DNA of 64,000 bases from CAWAND01 sp963807065 (GTDB lineage: Bacteria > Chloroflexota > Anaerolineae > Anaerolineales > E44-bin32). How positions within the stretch are numbered: the first letter of the stretch is position 1; the number at the start of each line of letters is the position of its first letter. Location of the stretch: NCBI GenBank assembly GCA_963807065.1, contig CAWDZQ010000004.1:682001-746000 (forward strand), in the 5' to 3' direction. A program made the position numbers and the translations under genes. Of this stretch, positions 45,332 through 54,952 are shown one piece after another. The notes below the pieces were generated by a model. That model made no database searches. It was not told the origin of the DNA and saw nothing but the letters and a program-made list of their open reading frames with translations.

Positions 45332-46618
45332 TCAGAAAGGAAGGGCGATGGTGAAGGTCGCACCTTGGCCTTCACCGGGGCTTTCTGCCCAGGTTCGCCC
45401 CTGATGCGCCTGGGCGACCCCGCGGACGATCGCCAGCCCCAACCCCATCCCCTCGTGGTGCCGGACCAAGTGATCTTCCACCTGATAGAAGGCCTGGAAG
45501 ATCCGCTCCAGCTCGTCATCCGGAAGTCCAATCCCTGTATCCCGCACCTGAAACCATGCCTCTTTCCCGTGGGGTTTCAAGCTCAGCCAGATGTGCCCAC
45601 CGGACGGCGTGAACCGCATGGCGTTGTTAAGCAGGTTGGTGAGCGCCATGGCCACCTTGGGGCCATCCACCAGAGCCTCGAGCGTTTCATCCCAGAGAGT
45701 CACCTCAAGCTCTTGTCCCTTGGCTTGAATCGTGTCGCGCACCTCTTCTGAGGCCGCCCGTACAACCGACTGCAGCGGTTGGAGCTCAAAGTTCATCTCC
45801 GTTGAACCAACCCTCAGCAGGTTCAGATTGGTCATGTCCTCGATCAGCGAACGCATCCGCATGGCCGAATTAAATACAGCGTTGACGTGTTCGGAGGCGG
45901 ATTCACCTGCGTCCTCTTGCAGGATCGTGGCATAGCCCAGAATCAGGGCCAGGGGCGTCCGGAGTTCGTGGGACGCAATCGAGATGAACTCACTCTTCAG
46001 GCGATCGAGCTTCCCCAGTTCGTCGTAGGCGCGCTTCAGCGCTTCCAGCAGCCTGGCGTTGTTGATCGCCACGGCCGCCTGGGATGCCACGATCGACAAC
46101 GTCTGCAGATCGCTTTCCTCGAAACCCCCCTGTCGCTTGTTGACGGCCTCCAACACGCCGATGACCTCATCCTGGATGCGCATCGGTACGCCAACCAACG
46201 ATCTGATTTGGAGCTGGACCCGCTCACCCACTTCGCGGAAATGTCGTGGGTCGGTGGCGACTTCATTGATGATAAGTGGGCGATCATCGCGCACAATCGT
46301 CCCGGCTATCGAGCTGTCCATGGGTACCGGAATCTTGGCCAGTTCAACTGGATCCGCTCCCGTGGCGGCCGCGAACCGCAGGTCCTTGCTCCTCTTGTCT
46401 ATCAGTAGAATCGAAGCCGCCTCTGTGTCCAGCAACTCAGCGGCGGAATCGATAATGAACTGAAGCAGAGGATCGAGTTCCAGGGTTGAATTGAGGGTGA
46501 CGCTTATCTCAACCAAGCGCGCCAGACGTAACACCATCTGGCGAAGCTCGTCACCGTCGGACGTGGCGGTCTGGCCCAGCATGGGTGTAGTGTATGCCAA
46601 GCCCCTCAAGTTGTCCAT
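45332..46618 (-). CDS. Orphan GAF-domain sensor histidine kinase
   Basis: A 428-aa cytosolic kinase with no membrane helix. A GAF domain spans about 45-190 (ELLDTEAASILLID, PVPMDSSIAGTIV, LVGVPMRIQDEVIGVLEAVNK). HisKA follows with the phospho-acceptor in FISIASHELRTPL (His 217), then HATPase (NNAMRFTPSGG, DTGIGLPDDE, GMGLGLAIVRG). No response regulator lies nearby. The start at ATG 46618 is chosen because a longer frame would run through the dnaN promoter and gene. Divergent from dnaN. Confidence 0.85.
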   Translation of the reverse strand: MDNLRGLAYTTPMLGQTATSDGDELRQMVLRLARLVEISVTLNSTLELDPLLQFIIDSAAELLDTEAASILLIDKRSKDLRFAAATGADPVELAKIPVPMDSSIAGTIVRDDRPLIINEVATDPRHFREVGERVQLQIRSLVGVPMRIQDEVIGVLEAVNKRQGGFEESDLQTLSIVASQAAVAINNARLLEALKRAYDELGKLDRLKSEFISIASHELRTPLALILGYATILQEDAGESASEHVNAVFNSAMRMRSLIEDMTNLNLLRVGSTEMNFELQPLQSVVRAASEEVRDTIQAKGQELEVTLWDETLEALVDGPKVAMALTNLLNNAMRFTPSGGHIWLSLKPHGKEAWFQVRDTGIGLPDDELERIFQAFYQVEDHLVRHHEGMGLGLAIVRGVAQAHQGRTWAESPGEGQGATFTIALPF

Positions 46619-46700
46619 CCGAGCGTTGCTTGGCCGTTCGCTTTCGTTGTATACTTCACCGGCAAGCTCACCCAAAGCCCCTTCCAAGGATTCGCCCACG

Positions 46701-47830
46701 ATGAAGGTCTCCTGCCTGCAAGAAAACCTGGCTCGCGGTCTCAACACCGTCGCCCGGGCGGTTGCCCCGCGCAGCACGTTGCCGGTGTTAGGCAATATCC
46801 TGCTGGCCACCGACAACGGCCGACTGCGCCTATCGGCCACCAATTTGGAACTGGGGATTACCTGCTGGATCGGGGGCAAAGTCGAAGAAGAGGGGTCGAC
46901 CACGGTGCCGGCCCGCACCTTCGTCGACCTGGTGAACACGCTCCCCAACGACCGCGTCGACATGGAATTGGCCGTTCGTACGCAGACACTCAGCGTGCGC
47001 TCGAAGACTTACAACAACGAGCTGAAGTGCATCGATGCCCAAGAATTCCCCCCCTTCCCCCGGCGGATCTGGAAGGCGATCTGACCCTGGACGTGGCCGA
47101 TCTGCGCGAGATGATCAGTCAGGTGGTCTTCGCCGCCTCGACGGACGACGCTCGTCCCGTGCTGACGGGCGTGTTATGCGAGGTCAACGATGGCGAGCTC
47201 TCGATGGCCGCCGCTGACGGCTTCCGTCTCTCCCTGCGCTCATCTCACCTGGCCTCGCCCGGGGTTGGACCCCTGAAGGCCATCATCCCCAGTCGGGCGC
47301 TCTCCGAGCTTGCCCGAACCGTCGGCGACGACGAGACCGTGACGCTGAGCCTGCCGCCCAACCGGGGCCAGGCGATCTTCCGCACCGAAAACGTCGAGCT
47401 GGTGACCCAGCTTATCGAAGGCACCTACCCCGACGTCAAAGGCATCATCCCCAACGGTTTTCAGACCCGCACCGTGCTCCCCACAAGCAGCTTCCTCAAG
47501 GCCTGTAAGGCGGCCGACATTTTTGCCCGTGAGGCCGCTCACTCCGCCCGCCTGGTGATCTCCCCAGGGAGTGAACTCGAGCCCGGCACGCTTGAGATCT
47601 CCGCCACGGCGGCCGAAACAGGATCCAACGAGACCGTAGTGGACGCCACCATCGAGGGCGAGCCGGCCGAGATCGCCTTCAACGTCCGCTACTTGATCGA
47701 CGTGCTGAGCGTCGTCGAAACCCCCAACGTGGCGCTGGAAACCAGCAATCCCAATGCCCCCGGCGTCATCCGCAGTGTGGGCCGAGACGATTTCCTGCAC
47801 GTCATCATGCCGATGCATCTCGGGCGCTAA
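46701..47830 (+). pseudogene. dnaN: DNA polymerase III beta subunit (sliding clamp), frameshifted in a poly-C run
   Basis: The N-terminal domain reads from ATG 46701: MKVSCLQENLARGLNTVARA, RSTLPVLGNILLAT, TFVDLVNTLPNDRVDM, ELKCIDAQEFPPFP. In this frame a stop comes at 47082-47084. The clamp continues in the -1 frame from about 47050 with ADLEGDLTLDVADLREMISQ to the normal C-terminus (DFLHVIMPMHLGR). The switch lies at seven Cs followed by TT and five Cs (47045-47058); one more C would restore a 376-aa clamp. The gene is essential, so a sequencing error or slippage is likelier than loss. A TATACT box lies about 50 bp upstream. Confidence 0.88.
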
Positions 47831-47955
47831 GGAGCGCCCCGCCCCCTGCGGTCCGGCTGGCGACCCTTTCTTGCCATTCCAACGCGATTCGTGGTCGCCG
47901 CTTGATTCCCTTGTGGTGTGCAACCCCAACCATTTCGATCGCCTAAACGAGGTCA

Positions 47956-50289
47956 ATGGTGAGCTCGTTTGATAGCCAATCCTTTCCCAAGGTCCTGACC
48001 CTCTATCTCGAACTCAGTCAGTACCCCATCCTGGCCGGCCGCATTCGTGAACGAATGCGACGCGAGCTGTTCGACCGTGGCGTAATCTCTCGCAGCGACT
48101 TTGAAGCCGAGGTGCGGGAGAAGGCCATCCAATCTCAGCGCCGGGAGGGCCTGGCGGACCCCTTTGGGGAGGAGCCCCCAGACGTCTGGGCCCAGCGCCA
48201 GGAAATAGTGCGTGACAATCTGACTGACTTCTATTTCGCCTACAACTTGCCGCACGAAGATTTTGAACGCGTTCTGCGCGGCGTCCTTGAAGACCGCATT
48301 CCCTCCCAAAAGGTCGTCCTCACGTTCCACCCCGAGTTGGCGCCTTGGGACATGCTCTTCGCCCAGGGCGAGGCCTATGAATCGCTTCCCGACGAAGAGC
48401 GTCCACGCGTCATGCACGATTTACGCGAGATCAAGGTCGTCTTGATCAAAGCCATGATCAGCGACCACCTCAAGTATCTGGGAATCGCCAAGGACTGGCT
48501 CGATATCGCCGACCTGAAACGCGTGCGGTCCCGCCGGCTGGGGCGCGGTAAGATCGGCGGCAAAGCTGCCGGCATCATCTTGGCCGAGGCCGTATTGAGG
48601 AAGGCCTCCGGTCCTGATTTCCTCGACCATTTCAAGGTGCCGCCGTCTTGGTTCATCGGCGCCGACGTCTTCTACCAGTTCACCCAGTTGAATGGCCTAC
48701 TCGGCTACGCCAACCAGAAATACCGAGAGGGCGAAGAGATTCGAGAAGCCTACCCGGCCATTCGCCGGGCCTTCTTGGATGGTGACTTTCCGGATGACAT
48801 CGTGGATGGGTTGAAAGACATCCTCGAAGAGTCCGGCTCAACCCCACTCATCGTGCGGTCGTCGAGCCTGCTCGAGGACTCCTTCGGGACTTCCTTTGCA
48901 GGCAAGTACGAAAGCCACTTCCTGCCCAATCAAGGAAGTGACGAGGCCAACCTCAAGGCGCTGCTCGGGGCGATCGCCTCGGTCTACGGCAGCGTCTACA
49001 GTCCAGAGGCGCTTTTCTACCGCCAGCGTATGGGATTGATTGACTACGACGAGCGCATGGCGATCTTAGTCCAGGTGGTGCAGGGCCAGCGCATGGGACG
49101 TTATTTCTTGCCCGATGCCGCAGGCGTGGCCTTTTCCCGCAACCAGTTCCGGTGGAGCCCTCGCATCGACCGCGCCTCCGGGTTTTTGCGCCTGGTGTGG
49201 GGGCTGGGGACCCGCGCCGTGGAACCCGTCAGCGGGGACTACCCCCGTCTGGTCGCCCTCAGCCACCCTGAGCTGCGCCCCGAATCCGAGCCGGATGAGA
49301 TCCGCCGCTACTCACAACACTTCGTCGATCTGATCGACATCGAGGGCAATCAGTATGCGACCTTGCCCATACCCCGGGTCGTGACCGCCGGGATGGCCAG
49401 CCTGCCGTGGATCGCCCAGGTCTACCAGGATGACGGATTACGGGCGCTGGCCGGCCGGCCGCTTGATTTCGACCCTACCAAGGTCGTGATCACATTCGAG
49501 GAGCTTCTCCGCCGAACAGCCTTTCCGCCCTTGATGCGCCGAATGCTATCCACTCTTGAGACCGCCTACCAGAATCCGGTCGACACTGAGTTTGCTCTCC
49601 TGATTTATCCGGGCAAAACTCACGAGGGCCTAAGTCTAGACATCTGCTTGCTCCAGTGCCGGCCTCAGAGCCGCCTTGAAGACGAACGCGTCCGGCTTCC
49701 GAAGAATGTTCCCTCCGATCGGCGCCTGTTCCTCGTTCAGCGCATCGTCCCCGAGGGCCGCGTGTCCGACATCCGATACGTGCTTTACGCCAGGCCCAGC
49801 GCCTGCCAGGAGCTTGGCCAGGAGCAGCGACTCCGCATGGCCCAGGCTATCGGCGAAGTCAACCGCGTGCTGGAAGGTCAATCGTTCGTTCTTATGGGTC
49901 CGGGGCGATGGGGTAGCGCCAATCCTGACATAGGCATTCCTGTGACCTACGCCGATATCTACAATGCGCGCGCGATCATCGAGGTGTTCGAGGGCACGGA
50001 CACGCCGGAGCCTTCTTACGGGACCCACTTCTTTCAAGATCTGGTCGAAGCCCGGATCTTCCCGCTGGCGATCGCCGTCGAGGATCCCGCCACGCGCTTC
50101 AACAAGGCCTTCTTTGAGGATTCACCCAGTGTCCTAGATCAGATCGTCCCCGAAGCCTCGGTCTGGGCGGAGGTACTACAGCTTATCGACATTCCGGCCG
50201 TTTGCGGAGGGGCGCATATGCAGCTGGTGATGGACGGCGAGGCCAACTCGGCCATGGGTTACCTGGCCGACGCAGCCCCTGAGGGGTAA
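47956..50289 (+). CDS. PPDK_N (PEP/pyruvate-binding) domain protein without swivel or PEP domains
   Basis: A 777-aa cytosolic protein. The ATP-grasp-like PPDK_N region is seen at GRGKIGGKAAGIILAE, PLIVRSSSLLEDSFGTSFAGKYES and SVYSPEALFYRQRMGL, then GVAFSRNQF and a long C-terminal part with SFVLMGPGRWGSANPDIG. The phosphohistidine swivel domain and PEP-binding barrel of PEP synthase or PPDK are absent. The N-terminal 200 residues are helical and unfamiliar. It is probably an ATP-dependent phosphotransferase or regulatory relative; the reaction is unknown. Confidence 0.8.
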   Translation: MVSSFDSQSFPKVLTLYLELSQYPILAGRIRERMRRELFDRGVISRSDFEAEVREKAIQSQRREGLADPFGEEPPDVWAQRQEIVRDNLTDFYFAYNLPHEDFERVLRGVLEDRIPSQKVVLTFHPELAPWDMLFAQGEAYESLPDEERPRVMHDLREIKVVLIKAMISDHLKYLGIAKDWLDIADLKRVRSRRLGRGKIGGKAAGIILAEAVLRKASGPDFLDHFKVPPSWFIGADVFYQFTQLNGLLGYANQKYREGEEIREAYPAIRRAFLDGDFPDDIVDGLKDILEESGSTPLIVRSSSLLEDSFGTSFAGKYESHFLPNQGSDEANLKALLGAIASVYGSVYSPEALFYRQRMGLIDYDERMAILVQVVQGQRMGRYFLPDAAGVAFSRNQFRWSPRIDRASGFLRLVWGLGTRAVEPVSGDYPRLVALSHPELRPESEPDEIRRYSQHFVDLIDIEGNQYATLPIPRVVTAGMASLPWIAQVYQDDGLRALAGRPLDFDPTKVVITFEELLRRTAFPPLMRRMLSTLETAYQNPVDTEFALLIYPGKTHEGLSLDICLLQCRPQSRLEDERVRLPKNVPSDRRLFLVQRIVPEGRVSDIRYVLYARPSACQELGQEQRLRMAQAIGEVNRVLEGQSFVLMGPGRWGSANPDIGIPVTYADIYNARAIIEVFEGTDTPEPSYGTHFFQDLVEARIFPLAIAVEDPATRFNKAFFEDSPSVLDQIVPEASVWAEVLQLIDIPAVCGGAHMQLVMDGEANSAMGYLADAAPEG

Positions 50290-50352
50290 AAGTCTGCGAG
50301 TAAGAAGGTCGGCGGCTTCCCTGCAGTACCGCTCGATCCCCAGAGCCCTGGC

Positions 50353-51048
50353 CTAGCCTCGGCTGAACCACTTCCGCCGTCGAGTGGGAGGCGGTGGCTC
50401 ATCCCATCCTTGGTCCCCAACGAGGGGCACGAACGCCACAGGCACCATTTCCTCCACCGTCACACGCTGGCCTTGTCGGGTCCACCGTTCCAGCATCTGC
50501 CCACCCCGGCCGCCCACGGGGACCACGAGCCGTCCAGATTCGGCCAACTGGTCCTTCAATGCGGGAGGCGCCTTGGGCGCAGCGGCGGTCACGACGATGG
50601 CGTCATATGGCGCATGCTCCGGCAGGCCGAGCGAACCGTCACCCTCGATGACCAGCACATTCGAGTACCCTAATCGGTCGAGCACGTCCCGCGCCCTCGT
50701 TGCAAGCCCCCGCAATCTCTCGAGTGAATACACCTGGTGGGTCAACTCGGCCAACAAAGCGGCCTGGTAGCCTGAGCCGGTGCCAATCTCCAACACGGTG
50801 TCGGTCGGCTCCAACTCCAGAAGCTGGGTCATCAAGGCGACAATGTAAGGCTGAGAGATGGTCTGGGAATCCCCGATCGGAAGCGGAGCATCAGCGTAAG
50901 CGTGTTTCCGAGACTCATCGGCGACGAACTCCTGCCGGGGGACTTTGCGCATGGCAGCCAACACGCGGGCGTCGCGGATATCGCGCAGCTCGAGGTGTTG
51001 ATGCACCATTTGCTGGCGAGCTCGGACGAACTCGCTGTCCTCGGTCAT
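50353..51048 (-). CDS. pcm: Protein-L-isoaspartate O-methyltransferase
   Basis: A 231-aa SAM-dependent repair methyltransferase acting on isoaspartyl residues in aged proteins. Motifs: FVADESRKHAYADAPLPIG, the family hallmark TISQPYIVALMTQLL, motif I VLEIGTGSGYQAALLAEL, VYSLERLRGLA and APYDAIVVTAAAP. Length is slightly above average. Convergent with the PPDK_N gene, with 63 bp between them. Confidence 0.94.
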   Translation of the reverse strand: MTEDSEFVRARQQMVHQHLELRDIRDARVLAAMRKVPRQEFVADESRKHAYADAPLPIGDSQTISQPYIVALMTQLLELEPTDTVLEIGTGSGYQAALLAELTHQVYSLERLRGLATRARDVLDRLGYSNVLVIEGDGSLGLPEHAPYDAIVVTAAAPKAPPALKDQLAESGRLVVPVGGRGGQMLERWTRQGQRVTVEEMVPVAFVPLVGDQGWDEPPPPTRRRKWFSRG

Positions 51049-51087
51049 GACCCCCTCATTCCGCAGTGCTGGCTGCGTGGTGAGCCG

Positions 51088-51735
51088 TCACCAGCCGTGT
51101 GCGAGGCGCTGCTCCTTCCACACATCAGCTTCGTTGTGGTAGCCGGCCTGCTCCCAGAAACCCAGCCGGTCCTCGCTCATGAACTCCAGCCCCCGGAGCC
51201 ACTTTCCGCCCTTCCACAGGTAGGGAGTGGCCAGGTCGTCCCGCCCCTGGATAGCGCCCACCACGCCCCGCAGCGGGTAGCCGTGATCCGTCGTCAATGG
51301 CTGGCCGTCGAAATGGGTCGCCAGCAGGAAGTTTTCCGCCAGGGCCACGTCGAGCGGGATATTGACGGTGAAGTTGTACTCGCAGTGCTGCATGACGTAC
51401 TTTGCGGTCGGCTTGAGACTGAGCAGCCCCTCATCGATCAAGGTTCGCACCGACACGCCCTCCCACACCGTCTCGAACTTGCTCCAGCGGGTGACGCAGT
51501 GGATATCCATCTGGACTTTGGTGCGCGGCAGGGCCTGGAACACATCCCAGGCCACATTCTGCTCGTCTTCCACTTCCCCCCACAACCGCAACGTCCACGT
51601 TCCAGGGTCAAAGCCCGGGACGGGACCATAGTGAAGCACCGGGAACTTCTCGGTCAGCGACTGCCCCGGCGGCAGGCGGCCGGCGGCTTTGAGTTGCTTC
51701 TCCCGCTCGCGACGATTCAGCATGATTCCAAACAA
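51088..51735 (-). CDS. Sulfite-oxidase-fold molybdopterin oxidoreductase
   Basis: A 215-aa single-domain Moco protein. The molybdenum-ligand Cys sits in MDIHCVTRWSK (Cys 80). Other family segments are VQMDIHCVTRWSKFETVWEGV, HCEYNFTVNIPLDVAL and LTTDHGYPLRGVV, typical of short cytosolic SUOX-like proteins related to YedY (MsrP). There is no Tat signal, so it is probably cytosolic. The substrate is unknown. It is 39 bp upstream of pcm on the same strand. Confidence 0.87.
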   Translation of the reverse strand: MFGIMLNRREREKQLKAAGRLPPGQSLTEKFPVLHYGPVPGFDPGTWTLRLWGEVEDEQNVAWDVFQALPRTKVQMDIHCVTRWSKFETVWEGVSVRTLIDEGLLSLKPTAKYVMQHCEYNFTVNIPLDVALAENFLLATHFDGQPLTTDHGYPLRGVVGAIQGRDDLATPYLWKGGKWLRGLEFMSEDRLGFWEQAGYHNEADVWKEQRLAHGW

Positions 51736-51867
51736 CAGTCTCTACCTCCACTGAGTTGGCGACCCGATTATATATCAAGGGGGGCCGCCGAGGTCTGACG
51801 GCGGGAACCGGCAGTGCCCGGATGGCGTCTCTAGAGGGACTGTGCCGGCAGGACCAAGGAGGCCCTG

Positions 51868-53358
51868 ATGAGACCCCACCTTTCGCACGGACTGCTTCCG
51901 CTGGCTGCCGTCTTGGCCGGCACCCTGTTCGCCTGCGGCTGGATCACGACCAGCCCCCTGGCCGCGAGCACCAAGCCGCCTGAAACGGCCGAAGCCGCCG
52001 GACAGGGCCTGGCACTGACGATCTACAACCAGGGCAGCGCCCTGGTACGGGATCGGCGGTCATTCAACTTGACGTCGGGGTTGAACGAAATCGCATTCGA
52101 CGATGTGGCGGCCTCGATGGATCCGACCAGCGTCCTCTTCAAGGCCCTCGATCATCCCTCACAGGTCGGCGTCCTAGAACAGAACTTCCAGTACGATCTG
52201 GTTGACGCCTCGGCCCTCCTTCAGAAGTATCTCGGCCAGACGATCACTGTCGTCACCCAGGACGGGCAGACCACTCGCGGCAAGCTCCTCTCCGGCAAGG
52301 ACTCCCTCATCCTTCAGGATTCGACCGGTCGGGTGAACGTCATCTCTTCCAGCGCCATCCAAGGCTTTTCATTCCCAGATCTCCCCGAGGGTCTGATCAG
52401 CAAGCCGACCCTCGCCTGGCAATTGAACTCCGATCGAAGCGGGCAGGAAGCTTTTGAACTGACCTATCTCACCGGAGGCGTGAGCTGGCAATCCGATTAT
52501 GTCGTGCTGCTCAACCCCAACGAGACATCGATCGATCTGGATGGCTGGGTCACCCTCAACAACTCCAGCGGCGCCACCTTTCGGGACGCGCTGCTTAAAC
52601 TGGTGGCCGGCGATCTCCAGCGTCTGCAGAATCAGGGGCTGTCCGCCCCCGAGGCCGCCTTGCAGGCCGAACGCGCCGCCACAGACCAGACCATCGACGA
52701 GCGCTCCTTCTTTGAATATCACCTGTACGAGGTGCCCCGCCCGGTGACGGTCAAGAACAACGAAACCAAACAGGTCCAGCTCGTCAGCGCCCACAACGTT
52801 CCGGCCGAGAAATTCTTCGTTTACGACGGCACGCAATGCCGCAGCAACCCCTGGTATTGCACAAATGCCGGCTATCCCCAAACCGATCCCAGCTACGGCG
52901 TCAGCTCCAATGCCAAAGTCATGGTGATGGTCGAGTTCGACACCGATAACGTGGATGCTGATCTGCCCAAGGGCAGGGTCCGGCTCTACAAAGAGGATGT
53001 CGACGGGGCGGCGCTGCTTATCGGCGAAGATTCGATCGATCACACGCCAAAGGGAGAGCACCTACGCCTGTATGTGGGAGATGCCTTCGACATTGTTGGC
53101 GAGCGCATCCAGACCGACTTTACCCGGCCCACCGAGATGAGCCTGGAAGAGTCGTTCAAGATCACCTTGCGCAATCACAAGGACGAAGCGGCTGAAGTGC
53201 GGGTAGTAGAACATTTGTTCCGGTGGAGCGATTGGCGGATCCTGCGCTCTTCGCACGACTATTCGAAGCTGGACTCCTCCAACGTCGAATTCCGGGTGCA
53301 GGTTCCGGCGAACGGCGAGCGAACCGTGACTTACACGGTGCGCTACTTCTGGCCGTGA
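51868..53358 (+). CDS. Secreted DUF4139-domain protein
   Basis: A 496-aa exported protein. The N-terminal signal contains LAAVLAGTLFACGW, with a possible lipobox (TLFAC). The mature protein starts with LTIYNQGSALVRDRRSF, followed by VLEQNFQYDLV, LTYLTGGVSWQSDYVVLLN, and the C-terminal NHKDEAAEVRVVEHLF with a final beta strand. These are typical of the DUF4139 (mucoidy-inhibitor-related) fold. The function is unknown. Its TGA overlaps the GTG of the next gene. Confidence 0.83.
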   Translation: MRPHLSHGLLPLAAVLAGTLFACGWITTSPLAASTKPPETAEAAGQGLALTIYNQGSALVRDRRSFNLTSGLNEIAFDDVAASMDPTSVLFKALDHPSQVGVLEQNFQYDLVDASALLQKYLGQTITVVTQDGQTTRGKLLSGKDSLILQDSTGRVNVISSSAIQGFSFPDLPEGLISKPTLAWQLNSDRSGQEAFELTYLTGGVSWQSDYVVLLNPNETSIDLDGWVTLNNSSGATFRDALLKLVAGDLQRLQNQGLSAPEAALQAERAATDQTIDERSFFEYHLYEVPRPVTVKNNETKQVQLVSAHNVPAEKFFVYDGTQCRSNPWYCTNAGYPQTDPSYGVSSNAKVMVMVEFDTDNVDADLPKGRVRLYKEDVDGAALLIGEDSIDHTPKGEHLRLYVGDAFDIVGERIQTDFTRPTEMSLEESFKITLRNHKDEAAEVRVVEHLFRWSDWRILRSSHDYSKLDSSNVEFRVQVPANGERTVTYTVRYFWP

Positions 53359-53879
53359 CGGACACACGCACTAAGCCGAGATACATCAAGGGGTGGCTCA
53401 GAGGCGGCCCAGTGGGCCGCCCCGATCGCTGGCCGGGGCTTTTCCTGGCGGTTACCGTCCTGGTGCTGCGTGGATGCGGTCCATTGGCCGGCCCACCGCG
53501 GCCAGGAGCTGGGGTCCCGACGTTTGTCGGTGTGATGCGAAGCGCCTGCAGCCCGTGGGACGGTCAAGCGCTCCAAATCGACCTTATTCCCCCCGATAGC
53601 CACGGCCCGATAGACAGCGTGTCGATCAGTTTGTGGGGCACCGGATTTCCCACCGGGCCAATTGTGAAATCCATCACAAACCGAGAGTGGGGCCCCGGCG
53701 AGTGGTGCCCGAAAGGCGGGCCCAGCTTCCAGGCGGCCCAGGGCACGGTGTGGATGGATGGGGTGGCCGGCGGGCAGGCCCTGGTCGGGAGCTTCCGACT
53801 TAAGGCGCTGTCGGGCGATCGGCTGGTTGGGACATTCCGGGTCGGGGAGGATCGCCAGACCCCGGTTTTCTGCGGATAA
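53355..53879 (+). CDS. Small membrane-anchored or lipoprotein, unknown
   Basis: A 174-aa protein starting at GTG 53355, which overlaps the DUF4139 stop (GTGA). One hydrophobic helix (WPGLFLAVTVLVLRGCGPL) precedes an extracytoplasmic domain with four Cys (SACSPW, EWCPKG, VFCG) that may form disulfides. No family is recognised. A perfect TTGTGA-N6-TCACAA palindrome lies inside its coding sequence at 53662, encoding part of IVKSITN. Confidence 0.62.
   Translation: MTDTRTKPRYIKGWLRGGPVGRPDRWPGLFLAVTVLVLRGCGPLAGPPRPGAGVPTFVGVMRSACSPWDGQALQIDLIPPDSHGPIDSVSISLWGTGFPTGPIVKSITNREWGPGEWCPKGGPSFQAAQGTVWMDGVAGGQALVGSFRLKALSGDRLVGTFRVGEDRQTPVFCG
53662..53679. promoter_or_regulatory. Rex/CRP-like palindrome inside a coding region (site 5)
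   Basis: TTGTGA-AATCCA-TCACAA, with both six-base arms perfect but lying within the 53355-53879 gene. It may be functional for a downstream or antisense promoter, or coincidental. Confidence 0.35.
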
Positions 53880-53915
53880 CGGGGCCGCCGATCCTCGGGC
53901 CAGATGGGGAGCCGG

Positions 53916-54158
53916 CTAGCCCACAAGGGGTGCCAGGCGACCGATGCGTTGGACACAGGGGCGCTCGAAGACCTCGGCAGCGTGTGGCGCCTCGGGCAGC
54001 TCGCCGGTCAGATCCTGTCCTGGAAAATGCAGCTGCTCATGCATCCCCGTCCGCCACTTGGGGCAGTCGGTCACGTCGTAGACGATGCCCTGGCAGGCGA
54101 TGTACATCCGCCGCCCGGCCTCACCATCGTGTCGCCGCAGCTCCGATAGGGTCACCAT
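53916..54158 (-). CDS. Small cytochrome b5-like heme/steroid-binding domain protein
   Basis: An 80-aa protein from ATG 54158. The pattern LSELRRHDGEAGRRMYIAC, then GIVYDVTDCPKW, then HEQLHFPGQDLTGELPEAPH matches the short bacterial cytochrome-b5-like family, including the HFPGQDLT segment near the heme/ligand site. It is probably a small heme or membrane-steroid-type binder. A 19-residue longer N-terminus is possible. It stands alone. Confidence 0.75.
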   Translation of the reverse strand: MVTLSELRRHDGEAGRRMYIACQGIVYDVTDCPKWRTGMHEQLHFPGQDLTGELPEAPHAAEVFERPCVQRIGRLAPLVG

Positions 54159-54291
54159 CCGTTCAGCCACGACCACACCTTGCCCGCACCCCCTGGGCCA
54201 TCCATCGGGCTTCACGCCGGCGGCCCGGGGGCGCAGGCAACCCGGGAGGCTGCCCGAGGCCGGTCACACGAACGTTCCCTCTCGGGACGGC

Positions 54292-54849
54292 CTACGAATC
54301 TGTGAATACCGGAAGGTGGCCTAAGGCGAAGATCTCAGACCACTCGGCGCGATCTCCCTCGGTGAACACCGCCGCCTCGGCGGCGATTTCCGCCCCGGCC
54401 AGATCCATCAGGGTGCGCATCCCCTTCAGCGTCGAGCCGGTGCTGACGACATCATCCACCAATACCACCTTTTGGCCGCGCACGAGCCGCCGATCCTTCT
54501 CGTCCAGGTAGAGTGTCTGCGGCTCGCCGGTGGTGATCGAAACCGTTTCTGTCTTAAGCGGTTCGCCCATGTAGATCTTGAAGATCTTTCGCAGCACCAC
54601 ATAGCGCTTATTGGATCGAACCGACATGGCATGCGCCAACGGGATGCTCTTGGCCTCAGGCGTCACCAAGAGATCGAATGCCACGCCACTTAGCCAACTC
54701 AACAAAGCCTCGGCGCTTGCCTCCACCACCTCCGTGTCCCCCAATAAGTTAAAAACCGCAATTCGCACCCCGGGCGCCACCTCGAACAAAGGCAGCTGCC
54801 GCTCGAGCCCAGCGATGGTGACCGCATAGGTTTCCCGGTGGTTCGCCAT
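54292..54849 (-). CDS. Purine phosphoribosyltransferase-family protein (Apt-like)
   Basis: A 185-aa protein of the type I PRTase fold. The PRPP loop is VVLVDDVVSTGSTLKG. The helix after FDLLVTPEAKSIPLAHAM and the SVRSNKRYVVLRK strand resemble Apt/Xpt enzymes. The flexible loop carries TGEPQTLYLDEKDRR. Adenine is the usual guess for such proteins, but a regulatory role is possible. It is about 100 bp downstream of the methyltransferase gene on the same strand. Confidence 0.85.
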   Translation of the reverse strand: MANHRETYAVTIAGLERQLPLFEVAPGVRIAVFNLLGDTEVVEASAEALLSWLSGVAFDLLVTPEAKSIPLAHAMSVRSNKRYVVLRKIFKIYMGEPLKTETVSITTGEPQTLYLDEKDRRLVRGQKVVLVDDVVSTGSTLKGMRTLMDLAGAEIAAEAAVFTEGDRAEWSEIFALGHLPVFTDS

Positions 54850-54952
54850 GCTATGCCTCCCCGTTTATCCCCCTTAGATGTGCGTCCTTCTCGGCCCGGA
54901 TGGCAAGCGCCATTATAGCGCGCCCCCCACTCGGCTGCCTGCAACGTCAAAG

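Noticed and set aside
46619..46700. oriC with DnaA boxes next to dnaN
   Set aside because: No TTATNCACA-type boxes or AT-rich unwinding element were seen in this short gap; dnaA is not present in the window.
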